64,000 bases of DNA from Akkermansiaceae bacterium. Its GTDB lineage: Bacteria; Verrucomicrobiota; Verrucomicrobiia; Verrucomicrobiales; Akkermansiaceae. The DNA lies in the NCBI GenBank assembly GCA_024233115.1, contig JACKQB010000006.1, positions 62,001 through 126,000 on the forward strand. The letters run 5' to 3'. Positions within the stretch are counted from its first letter, which is position 1. Each line of letters starts with the position of its first letter. Below are positions 1-13,368 of this stretch, piece after piece. A model generated the notes under the pieces. The model was not told the DNA's origin and did not search any database. It worked only from the letters and a program-made list of their open reading frames with translations. Both the position numbers and the translations under genes were made by a program.

Positions 1-3531
<3,531 letters not shown>

Positions 3532-3902
3532 GATAAGTAGTGGTTATGAGCTTGGGTAAGCTGGATGCTGGATGGGCTGTTAGTTCAACTGGAAGCGGCT
3601 GCCATGCACACGAACCGCCGGGGCGATTTTATAGCTCTACCGGAGGCAGAGGTGCCCGCACTGTTGCCAGTCCGGGCGTTGGGTGATACACGAAGTGCTG
3701 CGAGTTGTGGTGGGTGGATGAATTTCCAAGGAACGTCTTCCCTGGCGATTCGGGGTGTTTTTTGATTTGAAAAAAGAAGTTGGATCTTCTTGTTGGTGGG
3801 ATGACTGACTTGTGTGTGGTGCGTGCGGGGCAGAGGCACCACACACAAAGAAAGTCTAAGGTGCGTAGAACATGGGGGTTCTACCGAAACTCGAGCAGGT
3901 GA
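3532..3902 (-). promoter_or_regulatory. rplL-rpoB intercistronic region with two hairpins
   Basis: This 371-bp gap holds no credible gene. On the transcribed minus strand it carries, in order from rplL to rpoB, a perfect 13-bp stem with a 13-nt loop (3810-3822 pairing with 3836-3848) and then a short AAGAAG/CTTCTT stem followed by a T-run (3774-3791). In Escherichia coli the equivalent gap has an attenuator and an RNase III processing site, so a similar role in lowering rpoB relative to ribosomal protein output is plausible here by analogy. The stems are seen; the role is inferred. Confidence 0.6.
3810..3848 (-). other. Perfect 13-bp RNA hairpin upstream of rpoB
   Basis: Positions 3810-3822 (TTGTGTGTGGTGC) are the exact reverse complement of 3836-3848, with a G-rich 13-nt loop between them. 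No T-run follows directly on the minus strand, so it is less like an intrinsic terminator than like a processing or attenuation stem within the ribosomal protein-rpoB transcript. Confidence 0.65.
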
Positions 3903-4277
3903 CTACTTGAGTTCAACCTTGGCACCAGCTTCTTCAAGCTTGGCCTTGGCTGCTTCTGCGTCGTCCTTGGATGCGCCTTCAAGTACGGGAACGGGAGCGC
4001 TCTCGACAAGTTTTTTGGCATCAGCAAGACCGAGACCGCTGGCAACTTCGCGCACTGCCTTAATGACAGCGATCTTGTTTCCACCGGCTTCAGCGAGCAC
4101 GACGTCGAATTCAGTTTTTTCCTCGGCAGCTTCAGCGGCGGCAACAGGTGCAGCGGCGGCGGCGGCAGGAGCGGCGGCGGAAACGCCCCACTCTTCTTCG
4201 AGGGATTTTACAAGCTCAGCGGCTTCAAGCACGGTGAGTTTGCCCAGTTCTTCAGCTATTTTTTTTAAGTCAGCCAT
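3903..4277 (-). CDS. rplL: 50S ribosomal protein L7/L12
   Basis: Acidic stalk protein of the large ribosomal subunit. It dimerises on L10 and recruits translational GTPases. The 124-residue length is normal. The N-terminal helical dimerisation domain (about 1-35, ending LEEEWGVS) is followed by an Ala/Pro-rich flexible hinge (about 36-52). The C-terminal factor-binding domain then contains EKTEFDVVLAEAG, KIAVIKAVREV and GLADAKKLVE, all diagnostic. It sits downstream of rplJ as in nearly all bacteria, after a 209-bp gap, and precedes rpoB. The start ATG at 4277 is preceded on the minus strand by an AGGAGAAAA ribosome-binding site. Confidence 0.98.
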   Translation of the reverse strand: MADLKKIAEELGKLTVLEAAELVKSLEEEWGVSAAAPAAAAAAPVAAAEAAEEKTEFDVVLAEAGGNKIAVIKAVREVASGLGLADAKKLVESAPVPVLEGASKDDAEAAKAKLEEAGAKVELK

Positions 4278-4486
4278 TTTGTTTTTCTCCTTTTGTTGGT
4301 TACGTCGCGCCCGGAGCTTCCGGACATTTCAGCTCTTATGCCTAAGATCCGACGTGGGAACCTTATTTTTTATCAGGCACATCCCTGGAGGGGGATACGC
4401 CATCCGTTCAGATTTTTCGGTAGTTGGTGGATAGTGGACAGTAGTCAGTGGTTAGGCTGCTTGCGCAGCCCGCCAGTGATACTGAC
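4278..4486 (-). other. rplJ-rplL intergenic spacer
   Basis: This 209-bp spacer is longer than usual between rplJ and rplL. It contains GC-poor sequence, a small GGCTGC/GCAGCC stem with a TTGC loop near 4453-4468, and imperfect 'agtggacagtagtcagtgg'-type repeats near 4430-4452. No open frame of interest is seen. It lies inside the operon, so it could modulate the high L7/L12 stoichiometry; that is inference. Confidence 0.35.
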
Positions 4487-4993
4487 TTACCCTTCGTATT
4501 TTGCTTTGATGACCCGGGCCAGTGAGGCGGCGGGTTCGTTGATGGTGCGGACGAGCTGTGAGGCAGGTGCGTTGATGGTGCCGAGAAGTGTTGCCAGCAG
4601 AACCTCGCGGGATGGGAGGTCGGCAAGGGCATTGATCTGGGCAGCGTCGAGGATGTCGCCGTCGAGGATACCGGTCTTTACTTCTGGTTTCTTGAACTCC
4701 TTGACGAAGTTCTTGATGGTCTTGGCAGCGCCACAGACATCGGAATCGCCGGTGACAAATGCGGTCTGACCGAGAAGGTGTTCGCTGATGTCCGGCAGTT
4801 CCGCGTTTTCAAGGGCCTTACGCATGTAGGTGTTCTTGGCGACGTGGCACTCGGAGCCGTTGTCGAGGAGGCGGTTACGGAGTTCATTGAACTCAGGAAC
4901 GGTCATACCCGTGTAATCAACTACCAGGACAAATGGGGACGAGTTGACGCGCTCGTAGAGTTCGTCGATGATGTATTTCTTATCAGGATTCAT
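4487..4993 (-). CDS. rplJ: 50S ribosomal protein L10
   Basis: L10 anchors L7/L12 dimers to the 23S rRNA stalk base and usually autoregulates the rplJL transcript. The 168-residue length is typical. Seen in the sequence: the N-terminal RNA-binding fold with VLVVDYTGMTVPEFNELRN, HVAKNTYMRKAL, and the C-terminal helix (about 130-165, APASQLVRTINEPAASLARV) that carries L7/L12. It lies 21 bp downstream of rplA with a good AAGGAGAAAAG ribosome-binding site, so the pair is surely cotranscribed. The short gap to rplA leaves no room for the classic long L10 leader directly upstream of this gene. Confidence 0.97.
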   Translation of the reverse strand: MNPDKKYIIDELYERVNSSPFVLVVDYTGMTVPEFNELRNRLLDNGSECHVAKNTYMRKALENAELPDISEHLLGQTAFVTGDSDVCGAAKTIKNFVKEFKKPEVKTGILDGDILDAAQINALADLPSREVLLATLLGTINAPASQLVRTINEPAASLARVIKAKYEG

Positions 4994-5014
4994 GGTCTTT
5001 TCTCCTTGGGTTGA

Positions 5015-5713
5015 TTAGTTAGTGGTGTAGAGGGAGGATTCGAGGGCGACACCGGGGCACATGCTGGCGGCCAGGGTGACGTTCTGGATGTAGTTTCCCT
5101 TGGCGGTAGCCGGCTTCGCCTTGGCGACGCTCTCAAGAAGGGCGGTGGCGTTGGCGAGCAGTTGCTCGTTGGTAAAGGATGCTTTACCGATGGCGGCGGA
5201 GACGTTGCCGTTTTTATCGAGTTTGTAGTCGATACGGCCAGCCTTGACCGCGTTGACGGCGGCGGCGGTGTCTTCGGTCACAGTGCCGGTCTTGGGGTTG
5301 GGCATGAGGCCACGTGGTCCGAGGACACGTGCGATCTTACGGACCTCGAGCATGGCGTCGGGAGTGGCGATGGCGGCATCGAAATCGGTGAAGCCGTCGA
5401 GGACCTTTTTGATCAGGTCTTCCATACCTACTTCGTCGGCACCCGCGGCTTGGGCGGCCTTGGCGGCATCACCCGTGGCGAATACAACAACACGGACATT
5501 TTTACCAGTGCCGTGGGGAAGTGCGACCGAGCCGCGGACCATTTGGTCGCTTTTACGCGGGTCGACTCCGAGTTTGAATGAAAGAGTGACCGTGGGGTCA
5601 AACTTGGGTGCGGGGAACTTTTTAATCAGTCCCACTGCGTCTTCGATGCCGTATTGCTTGCTTGAATCGACAAGTTCGGCGGCTTTTTGGTAGCGTTTGC
5701 TTCTTTTGCTCAT
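5015..5713 (-). CDS. rplA: 50S ribosomal protein L1
   Basis: L1 binds the mobile L1 stalk of 23S rRNA and helps eject deacylated tRNA; it commonly represses its own operon. The 232-residue length is normal. Diagnostic stretches seen: KRSKRYQKAAELVD at the N-terminus, VTLSFKLGVDPRKSDQMVRG, LPHGTGKNVRVVVFA and VLGPRGLMPNPKTGTVT, followed by the C-terminal KGNYIQNVTLAASMCPGV. It lies between rplK (131 bp upstream) and rplJ (21 bp downstream), the canonical order. Confidence 0.98.
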   Translation of the reverse strand: MSKRSKRYQKAAELVDSSKQYGIEDAVGLIKKFPAPKFDPTVTLSFKLGVDPRKSDQMVRGSVALPHGTGKNVRVVVFATGDAAKAAQAAGADEVGMEDLIKKVLDGFTDFDAAIATPDAMLEVRKIARVLGPRGLMPNPKTGTVTEDTAAAVNAVKAGRIDYKLDKNGNVSAAIGKASFTNEQLLANATALLESVAKAKPATAKGNYIQNVTLAASMCPGVALESSLYTTN

Positions 5714-5844
5714 TGTTTTGGTTGCAGTGCGGGCGAGTCGTGGATTTCAGCGACTCTCCTGCGGGTTGGTCAGGCTGGGCCTGAGGTGGTCAGTGTGCAG
5801 TCGGCAGTGATCGGTGTGATTTGCGTGCTGCGCACGGAGAGTGG

Positions 5845-6273
5845 TTACATACCTGTGATTTCGAGGCCCATCTGGCGGGCGGTGCCGGCGAGGATCTTGG
5901 CGGCTTGCTCGGGGTCGTCGGTATTGAGGTCGGAAATCTTCATGTTGACGACTTCCATCAGCTGGGCTTTGGTGATTTTTCCGCAGCTCACCCTGTTGGG
6001 TTCACCGGAGCCGGAGGCGATTTTAGCGGCCTTTTTGAGAAGGACGGCAGCCGGTGGGTTTTTGGTGATGAAGGTGAAGGAGGCGTCCTTGTAGACGGTG
6101 ATGACGGTAGGCAGGAGATCACCGGTTTGCTTTTGGGTAGCTGCGTTGAAGTCCTTGCAGAACTGCATGATGTTGACGCCGGCCTGACCGAGGGCGGGGC
6201 CTACGGGGGGGGACGGGTTGGCTTGACCTGCTTGGATTTGCAGTTTGAGGATTTGTTTGACTTCCTTGGCCAT
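5845..6273 (-). CDS. rplK: 50S ribosomal protein L11
   Basis: L11 forms the GTPase-associated centre with L10 and 23S rRNA. The 142-residue length matches the family. Seen: KLQIQAGQANPSPPVGPALG (the proline-rich hinge region), GVNIMQFCKDFNA, TFITKNPPAAVLLKKAA and the C-terminal RNA-binding IAGTARQMGLEITGM. It follows nusG after 95 bp and precedes rplA in the conserved order. The start is fixed by the MAKEVKQILKLQI beginning. Confidence 0.98.
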   Translation of the reverse strand: MAKEVKQILKLQIQAGQANPSPPVGPALGQAGVNIMQFCKDFNAATQKQTGDLLPTVITVYKDASFTFITKNPPAAVLLKKAAKIASGSGEPNRVSCGKITKAQLMEVVNMKISDLNTDDPEQAAKILAGTARQMGLEITGM

Positions 6274-6368
6274 GGTGGTAGTTGGTTGCTATTTGGTTGT
6301 TATGGTTAAATGATTCCGTTATTCACGGCGACATTAAGAAATGGGACAGTTTCAGGTAGTTTCGCTGG

Positions 6369-6938
6369 TCAGGCGGTTTCGACTTGCCAGGCTTCAAGTT
6401 CGACCGGGGTGGCACGGCCGAAGATGGTGACGGAAACGAGCAGTTTGCCGGTTTCGTGGTCGATTTCCTCGATGATACCGGTCTGGCCTTCGAAGGGGCC
6501 GTCGCCGACCTTGACGGAGTCGCCTGTTTCGAAGCTGATGGCGGGGCGGACGTTTTCCTCACGCTCCTTGATCTGTCCAAGCATGCCCTCGACCTCACGC
6601 TGGCGCATGGGGATGGGTTTGTCCTTGGTGCCGGCGAAGCCGATGACTCCGTCCATTTCCTTGATGAAATACCATGTCTTGTCGACGAGGTTCTGGGCTT
6701 CATCAAAGAGCTTCATGTTGACGATGATGTATCCTGGGAAGAATTTACGTTTGGTTTCGATTTTCTTGCCCTTGCGGTTTTCCTCGACGCGTTCCTGGGG
6801 AACGAGGACCTCGTAGATGACATCGCCCATTTCCTCGGACTCCACGAGGCGATTGATCCGGTCGCGGACTTTCTGCTCCTGGCCGGAGAGAACGTGGACG
6901 ACGTACCATTGCTTGCTTGGTTCTGGAATGTTGGGCAT
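6369..6938 (-). CDS. nusG: Transcription termination/antitermination protein NusG
   Basis: NusG binds the clamp of RNA polymerase and links it to Rho or the ribosome. The 189 residues are typical. The N-terminal NGN domain begins KQWYVVHVLSGQEQKVRDRI and contains FFPGYIIVNM and WYFIKEMDGVIGFAG. The C-terminal KOW domain shows VKVGDGPFEGQTGIIEEID. The gene lies 75 bp downstream of secE and 95 bp upstream of rplK, as in most bacteria. There is no insert between the NGN and KOW domains. Confidence 0.98.
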   Translation of the reverse strand: MPNIPEPSKQWYVVHVLSGQEQKVRDRINRLVESEEMGDVIYEVLVPQERVEENRKGKKIETKRKFFPGYIIVNMKLFDEAQNLVDKTWYFIKEMDGVIGFAGTKDKPIPMRQREVEGMLGQIKEREENVRPAISFETGDSVKVGDGPFEGQTGIIEEIDHETGKLLVSVTIFGRATPVELEAWQVETA

Positions 6939-7013
6939 GGCTGAGGTGATGGGTAGGAAAGAGTGAGTAAAAGTGGTGGCGCCCTTGGGCAGCGGGTGGG
7001 AGTGCGGGGCGAA

Positions 7014-7241
7014 TTACTGCCCGAGGCTGGTAATGAGACCGAGAACCTTGGTGGCGACAACGTCAAAGAGGGAAACGAATCCCGCGAGCAGTATCATGGC
7101 GACGAGTACTACCAGAGTGGAGTCGACAAGTTCCTTGTATTTTTTGAAGCCTTTGACTTTGGGGTCGTTATCCCACGGCCATGATGCCTTGCGGAGCTCG
7201 GCTTTGACTTCGTGGATAAAGGTGGCGATTTTCCTGAACAT
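7014..7241 (-). CDS. secE: Preprotein translocase subunit SecE
   Basis: Essential small subunit that clamps the SecY channel in the inner membrane. This is the short, single-helix form (75 residues). Seen: a cytoplasmic amphipathic helix FIHEVKAELRKASWPWDND containing the conserved VKxELxKxxWP pattern, then one transmembrane helix (about 43-65, LVVLVAMILLAGFVSLFDVV). It sits between tRNA-Trp and nusG, which is the normal genomic context. Confidence 0.96.
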   Translation of the reverse strand: MFRKIATFIHEVKAELRKASWPWDNDPKVKGFKKYKELVDSTLVVLVAMILLAGFVSLFDVVATKVLGLITSLGQ

Positions 7242-7354
7242 GCTGTTGTGTATGTAAAAAAGCTATTGGGAAAGCTTGTGATGGAGGACGAGGCGGAGGG
7301 ACGGAGGAGCGGCGGGGCCTGGAGGCGGAAGTGGATGTGCGGTGCTTGAAAAGC

Positions 7355-7429
7355 TGGCAGGGAAGACAGGACTCGAACCTGCAACTTTCGGTTTTGGAAA
7401 CCGACGCTCTACCATTGAACTACTTCCCT
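7355..7429 (-). tRNA. tRNA-Trp (CCA anticodon), 3' CCA encoded
   Basis: The minus strand folds into a cloverleaf. The acceptor stem AGGGAAG pairs with CTTCCCT, the D-arm contains GTTCAATGGTAGAGC, and the T-arm contains CAGGTTCGAGTCCTG. The anticodon stem TCGGT/ACCGA closes the loop TTCCAAA, placing CCA as anticodon. The discriminator is G and a genomic CCA follows (7355-7357). It lies between tuf and secE as in many bacterial secE operons. Confidence 0.97.
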
Positions 7430-7588
7430 GTGATGTGAATGCTTTTCGATCTGCCTTGTTGCGACCATCCGGAGACGGTGCTTGGGGCCCTGCTATTTCT
7501 AGAGGCGACTGAGGGGCACCCCGGAAAATTGACCGAAGTGCCCCAAAAAACCAGCCTAGTGGCAATCCCCGCAGAGGAGACCACCAGA

Positions 7589-7600
7589 CCTAAGTCAGAC

Positions 7601-7605
<5 letters not shown>
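7589..7605. repeat. 8-bp inverted repeat overlapping the tuf stop codon
   Basis: CCTAAGTC and GACTTAGG flank a single A, forming a perfect 17-bp palindrome that includes the tuf stop codon. The loop is too small for a full hairpin, and no T-run follows on the minus strand. It may be part of a weak terminator or mere chance. Confidence 0.4.
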
Positions 7606-8785
<1,180 letters not shown>

Positions 8786-8856
8786 GATGTAATGTATTGT
8801 TGGTTGCCCGGTTGAAGGGGCTGCTGGTTTTTCTTAGTGGTTTGCTTACTCTGAAC

Positions 8857-8931
<75 letters not shown>

Positions 8932-8977
8932 GTTTGCCCTGAGTTCTTTCCTTTGAATTCTCAAGAGATTCACCGGT

Positions 8978-9006
8978 TTAACACCTGTGTATTACAGGCA
9001 TTGCAA
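8978..9006 (-). promoter_or_regulatory. Candidate sigma-70 promoter for the tRNA-Thr/tuf unit
   Basis: On the minus strand a TTGCAA (9001-9006) is separated by 17 bp from TGTTAA (8978-8983), about 47 bp upstream of tRNA-Thr. The -35 fits well; the -10 is weak (3 of 6). The remainder of the 316-bp gap 8932-9247 shows no gene or further signal. Confidence 0.25.
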
Positions 9007-9247
9007 CGACGCGTCTGCTTGGGTTTCCGCGGGAAAGCGGGCGGCAAGCTAGCAGAGAGTAGACGACTGTCAAAAAAAATCTCTCCTATTTCCATCTTTT
9101 TTGATATAGGGCGTGTTTTCGGCGACTTTCGTCGGTTTCTTTAAGAAAATCTGATAATCCACCAAGCCTTGTTTTTCATCAAACGAAAGGATCGCGGTTT
9201 CGCGCCCACATGCCGTGAATCGCGCAGCCATTACGGTATGGCTCCGA

Positions 9248-11641
9248 CTAGGCGCGATGGATAACACGCCAGGCACCGGGCATGATAAAGACGGAGCAAA
9301 CCATGGTGAGTAGAATACCGGCGGCACAGAGCGTGCCCATCCCGGCCAGGGCTTCATTTGATGCCGTTGCGAGCGAGCCAAAACCAATCGCGGTGGATGC
9401 GCCGCAAAACATCAGCGCCTTTCCTATTCCATGCCAAACCTTGTCCGGTTGATCGGCGTGGCGCCGGAGCGCCATCACCATATGGATGCCGTAATCCATT
9501 CCCATACCGAGCAGCAGAGGAATAGCCACGATGTTGAGCATATCCCAATCGACCTCCAGCATTCTCATGCAGGCGATCACCAGCAGCATGGGAGTCGCCA
9601 AACAGCAGGAAACAAGCACCACATCACGGGCGTCGCGGAAAACGATTATCAGCATCAGCAGAAGGATCGCCCCCATCGGCACAAAAATATGGGTCACATC
9701 CCGGTGGATCATCGGTAATACGGCTGGACTCAACAGCGCCCATCCGGACGTGTAGGAACCTTCTCCATTTAATTCCCGCAGCACCTCAAGGTCCTCTTTA
9801 CCGGGCTTCTCAGCCACATCGGTAACAATCCGCCCTTTGGCCAGCCCCCCACCCTCCGGACTACGCCACAGATAGCCTTGCAGGATCTCCAGCGCCGCCT
9901 CACTCCGGGGGTAGATGATTCCATCTTGCCGACTAAATTTTTCCAACGCGTCCAATACCGAAAGCGACAGCGACATTCCGTCGTCGGAAAATCCAGCGTC
10001 GTGGGCTTCTCTCTCCAGTCGTTTACGGGAAGCGAGCAACTGACCCAGCTTGGTGCGGTTTCCCTGCTGCCGCTCGAAATCCGGCCACAACCCAACGGGC
10101 ATGGCGCCACTGGTGATCGCGTTCCGCCGAACCGAGGCATCAACCCGGCCCTGGGCGTCGCGGAGGCGCCGCAGCATGTCCTGGTCATTGTCTGCCTCGA
10201 CCACCACTTGGATCCCCAGCGAGTTCCACGTCGGCATACGGTCTTTGATCTTGCCCATCGCCTCCATACCCGGGGAATAGCTCGGCTGCATGACGGAAAA
10301 ATCGAAGGTTATTTTGGGCAGTCCCCGCACACCGATCAGGAGCACCGACAGAAGCATGGCCGACAACAGTATCACGGTGGATAGCTTCGGCGAAAGAAAC
10401 CCAACCCTGGGATGGGCGCCACTAACAGAGCCTGTTTCTTCATCCAAGGCAATAGGATTGATCTTCATGCGACTGACCATCGGCACATAAAGCACCAGCA
10501 TCACCACCGCACCCGCCAGGATGCCGATCGCCACCAACACACCAAGCTGCCTGACCCCTGGCAAACTACTGAAGCACAGTGCGGCAAACACCGCCGAGGT
10601 GGTGATCGCCGCCCACACAATGCCCTTGGTGACCGCCCGGCGCAACCCGGCAACGTCCTGGCCCGACACCCGGGCTTCCTGGCAAATCACCATACCGTAG
10701 TCGACCGCCAACCCGATCAGGATCGAGGCAAATCCAACGCTCAGCATGCTCAGCTTTCCGTAAACCAGGCTGGCTGTCCCGAGTGTCACCATAAAGATCA
10801 GTACCAGCATCCCGGTGAGCGCCGCGAGCAGTTTCAGGTTTTTCTGCATCCACCAGAACAACAGCCCCACTAACAGCAAGGTCAGCCCCACCGTCCCACG
10901 GACATCCTTCTCCATGCCATCCCCCACTTCCGAGGTGAAGACCGGCCCCCCGGTGTAGGCGATCTCCACCCAGGCATGGTCGCCGCTTTGCTTCCAGTCG
11001 TCGGCCGTCGACTGGACCAAGCCGATCCAGTCCTTGGTCACCTTATATCCGGTAATCGGCTCGGCGGGTCGCGCAAATACCAGATGCATCCGTCCATCGT
11101 TACTCGCGTAGCCGCCGTCTTCGGACTCACTGTCCTCGAACACCCTCGCGGAGTCGTGGCTGAAAAAGTCAAACGGGTCGCGCGCCGAGAGCTGCATCGC
11201 CGACATGTCCATCACCGTGCCAAGCCGCTTTAACGCCTGCTCGAGCCGGGGTTTGGATTCCCCCTCACCGAGCCCCCGGATCAAGTCATCCCATTGCCGC
11301 TGGTCCCCATTGAGCCAGAGGTAGGCGATCAACTCCCCCAGGCCGTCAGGGTCCTCTTCAAACACCGGACGCCAGCGCGCCTCACTGACGATCCCCTTTT
11401 CCTTGAGGTAGCCGGCAAGCGACATCGCTTCATCCTCCAGCAGCCCGGCATCCTCCTCACCACATTCAAGGGTGATGATCAGCGCCCCTCCCCGCTCCAG
11501 TATGTCCCGGTGGGCTTTGAGTCCGTGGACCTCCGGAACCTCCTCGGGCAGCATCACCAGTATATCCGTATCAAAACCGAGACGCACGAGTCCGACAACC
11601 GAAACCAGGGTGAGTAAAATGACGACGATGATCTTCCGCAC
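9248..11641 (-). CDS. RND/MMPL-family membrane transporter
   Basis: Predicted inner-membrane exporter of the MMPL/RND superfamily (797 residues), of the type often linked to export of lipids or hopanoid-like compounds; the substrate cannot be read from sequence. It shows the family's duplicated layout: an N-terminal helix (about 2-20), a large periplasmic loop (about 25-250), a helix bundle (about 255-395), a second helix and loop (about 425-640), and a second bundle ending at the C-terminus. The conserved Asp-Tyr-Gly motif appears in both halves, GLAVDYGMVICQEARV and LLGMGMDYGIHMVMALRRH. It stands alone, with no membrane-fusion or outer-membrane partner adjacent. The start MRKIIVVILLTLVSV begins directly with a membrane helix. 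Confidence 0.8.
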   Translation of the reverse strand: MRKIIVVILLTLVSVVGLVRLGFDTDILVMLPEEVPEVHGLKAHRDILERGGALIITLECGEEDAGLLEDEAMSLAGYLKEKGIVSEARWRPVFEEDPDGLGELIAYLWLNGDQRQWDDLIRGLGEGESKPRLEQALKRLGTVMDMSAMQLSARDPFDFFSHDSARVFEDSESEDGGYASNDGRMHLVFARPAEPITGYKVTKDWIGLVQSTADDWKQSGDHAWVEIAYTGGPVFTSEVGDGMEKDVRGTVGLTLLLVGLLFWWMQKNLKLLAALTGMLVLIFMVTLGTASLVYGKLSMLSVGFASILIGLAVDYGMVICQEARVSGQDVAGLRRAVTKGIVWAAITTSAVFAALCFSSLPGVRQLGVLVAIGILAGAVVMLVLYVPMVSRMKINPIALDEETGSVSGAHPRVGFLSPKLSTVILLSAMLLSVLLIGVRGLPKITFDFSVMQPSYSPGMEAMGKIKDRMPTWNSLGIQVVVEADNDQDMLRRLRDAQGRVDASVRRNAITSGAMPVGLWPDFERQQGNRTKLGQLLASRKRLEREAHDAGFSDDGMSLSLSVLDALEKFSRQDGIIYPRSEAALEILQGYLWRSPEGGGLAKGRIVTDVAEKPGKEDLEVLRELNGEGSYTSGWALLSPAVLPMIHRDVTHIFVPMGAILLLMLIIVFRDARDVVLVSCCLATPMLLVIACMRMLEVDWDMLNIVAIPLLLGMGMDYGIHMVMALRRHADQPDKVWHGIGKALMFCGASTAIGFGSLATASNEALAGMGTLCAAGILLTMVCSVFIMPGAWRVIHRA

Positions 11642-11789
11642 GGCCCGACACTAGGCCGCGTGCCGCTGGATGTCTAGTTTGTAGCTGAATATGTCAGCGG
11701 GTGGATGATCGGGTGGACGGCAACGTCCCCCCCAGTCATTCATGGCAAAAAACCTTCCCCTCTAACCGCATTTCCGCTTGTATCCCAGC

Positions 11790-12156
11790 ATGCCGACCGA
11801 TCACCCAGCCGCGCCTGCCCCGTCAGCTGATGCTCTCGATGCGTATATCAGCCGCTGGTCCGCGTCAGGCGCCGCCGAGCGGTCGAACTACGCTCTTTTT
11901 CTCTCCGAGCTTTGCGCGCTGCTTGGCGTTGATCCGCCCGACCCCGCACAGGAGAAAAACGAGCTCAACGACTACGTCATCGACCGCGCCTTCCCCAAGC
12001 TCGACAAGGACGGCCACAGCACCACCGTCTATCTCGATCTCTACAAACGCGGCCACTTCGTCTTGGAAACCAAACAAGGCTCGTCCGGCGACGGCGACAA
12101 GTCAGGCCACGGCAAACGCGGCAGCAAAACCTGGGACAAGGCGCTCGAAAAGGCAA
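11790..12156 (+). pseudogene. N-terminal remnant of an MmeI-like (type IIG/IIL) restriction-methylation enzyme
   Basis: Encodes MPTDHPAAP..., then AYISRWSASGAAERSNYALF, NDYVIDRAFPKLD, TVYLDLYKRGHFVLETKQG and KRGSKTWDKALEKA. This is the usual beginning of large single-chain DNA methyltransferase/endonuclease proteins of the MmeI type, normally around 900-1,100 residues. Similarity stops at about residue 122, and the frame then runs into foreign sequence and stops at 12180-12182. The matching C-terminus is at 14128-14781. The central nuclease, methyltransferase and target-recognition parts are absent, so this is a broken gene. A TTG at 11778 is an alternative start. Family assignment is from memory of conserved motifs. 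Confidence 0.75.
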
Positions 12157-12209
12157 CATTCAAGTTGACTCACATGTGGTAGCACGTTGAGTCCAACGCT
12201 TGGTTGGGC
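12155..12209 (-). repeat. attC-like recombination site at the 3' end of the R-M module
   Basis: Read on the minus strand, the segment begins GCCCAAC (matches integron R'' consensus RYYYAAC) and ends GTT at the junction with the MmeI remnant. Between them lie CAAG/CTTG and GACTCA/TGAGTC arms plus a central GTG/CAC arm, giving a long imperfect palindrome with unpaired bases, as in attC sites. With the TTGGGC found at the other end of the module, the outer arms GCCCAAC/GTTGGGC would pair perfectly in a circular cassette. It overlaps the last codons of the methyltransferase. Confidence 0.6.
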
Positions 12210-13368
12210 ATTTATGCTTTGACCATACAGACTCAATCACGGATTTTGAAACAACTCTACCAAGGCGCACTGGAACAGCGTTACCAATCTGTCGCATGCT
12301 TTCCGTCCATGAACCCAAAATACGATAGTCACGCGGGAAAGTCTGTATTCTTTTAGCTTCGTAGGTGGTCAAATAGCGGAGTGAACCATCGTGAAATTTT
12401 ATCATGTTTTCTCCGCCGGGGACTCCATGGTCCCCTGCTTTAAGAGTTTTACTTGGGAGATCTATAAAGCTCCCAGTATGGCCGGGATAACTCTTGGCTC
12501 CATATCTAATTTGATGTTCAGGATGGAAAGAACCTTGATCGTCAGGTTCTGGAAGTTCGGCCAACTGATCACGAATAGTCCGCCACGCCTTAAGTTCGGG
12601 GGAGAAAAACCCTGCCTCTTTTTCAGTGCGATGGATCGAGTCCAAGATTCTTTTATCGTAGCAATGCCTTGCGGGGCGTTTCACACCATGACGTTCCCAA
12701 TAATCCCCACTCACATATTGATCCCAAAGTAGAGATTCCAAAGAATGTGTAGGATTTGGAAACGACCATTCAGCATTCAAATCTTCGCGTATCCCTACGA
12801 TGATTACACGCTCTCTCCTCTGAGGAACGCCATAGTCAGCTGCATCAACGAGCCTAAAGAGAACTTTGTAACACAACCCTGATTTACTTCCCGATGTGTG
12901 ATGACGCTCCAATCGAGACAAATGCCCCTCCCACTCTTCACCACTTCGGATGATGACCTCAGGATAGGAAAGCCTGAGTAGAATATACTCAAAATATGAA
13001 GAAAAAGACTTTCTTAACAGCCCCTTGACGTTCTCAAAAATAAATGCCTTGGGACGGCATTCTGAAATTGCGCGAGCCGCATGAGGAAACATGTCTCTGG
13101 AATCCATCGACCCCTTGTGTTTACCTGCGAGTGAGAAGGGTTGGCAAGGTGGGCCGCCTGCAACGAGGTCTATAACTCCAAATTGTTTGAAATCCATTTC
13201 ACTAACATCCTCATTCCAGACCCGATCCCTATCATGATTATGCCGCAATGTTGCGCAGGCGTCACTATTCCACTCGACAAAGCCGGCATGCTCAACACCA
13301 CATTCTCCCAAGCCAGTTGCCAAACCGCCCGCACCGGAGAATAATTCCAAGCTTTTTATTGCTTTCAT
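12160..13368 (-). CDS. DNA (cytosine-5-)methyltransferase, Eco29kI-type R-M partner
   Basis: Type II C5-cytosine methyltransferase (402 residues) that should protect the host site of the adjacent endonuclease; Eco29kI itself recognises CCGCGG, but the target here is not proven. Motifs in order: I ELFSGAGGLATGLGE (about 9-23), IV with the catalytic cysteine GGPPCQPFSLAG, VI FIFENVKGLL, VIII PQRRERVIIVGI, and X RQIGNAVPVRLG. Its ATG overlaps the endonuclease stop by 4 bp (ATGA), so the two are translationally coupled. The last roughly 17 codons are read from the attC-like palindrome, so the C-terminal tail is probably not functional sequence. Codon use is AT-richer than that of neighbours, consistent with transfer. 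Confidence 0.9.
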   Translation of the reverse strand: MKAIKSLELFSGAGGLATGLGECGVEHAGFVEWNSDACATLRHNHDRDRVWNEDVSEMDFKQFGVIDLVAGGPPCQPFSLAGKHKGSMDSRDMFPHAARAISECRPKAFIFENVKGLLRKSFSSYFEYILLRLSYPEVIIRSGEEWEGHLSRLERHHTSGSKSGLCYKVLFRLVDAADYGVPQRRERVIIVGIREDLNAEWSFPNPTHSLESLLWDQYVSGDYWERHGVKRPARHCYDKRILDSIHRTEKEAGFFSPELKAWRTIRDQLAELPEPDDQGSFHPEHQIRYGAKSYPGHTGSFIDLPSKTLKAGDHGVPGGENMIKFHDGSLRYLTTYEAKRIQTFPRDYRILGSWTESMRQIGNAVPVRLGRVVSKSVIESVWSKHKCPTKRWTQRATTCEST

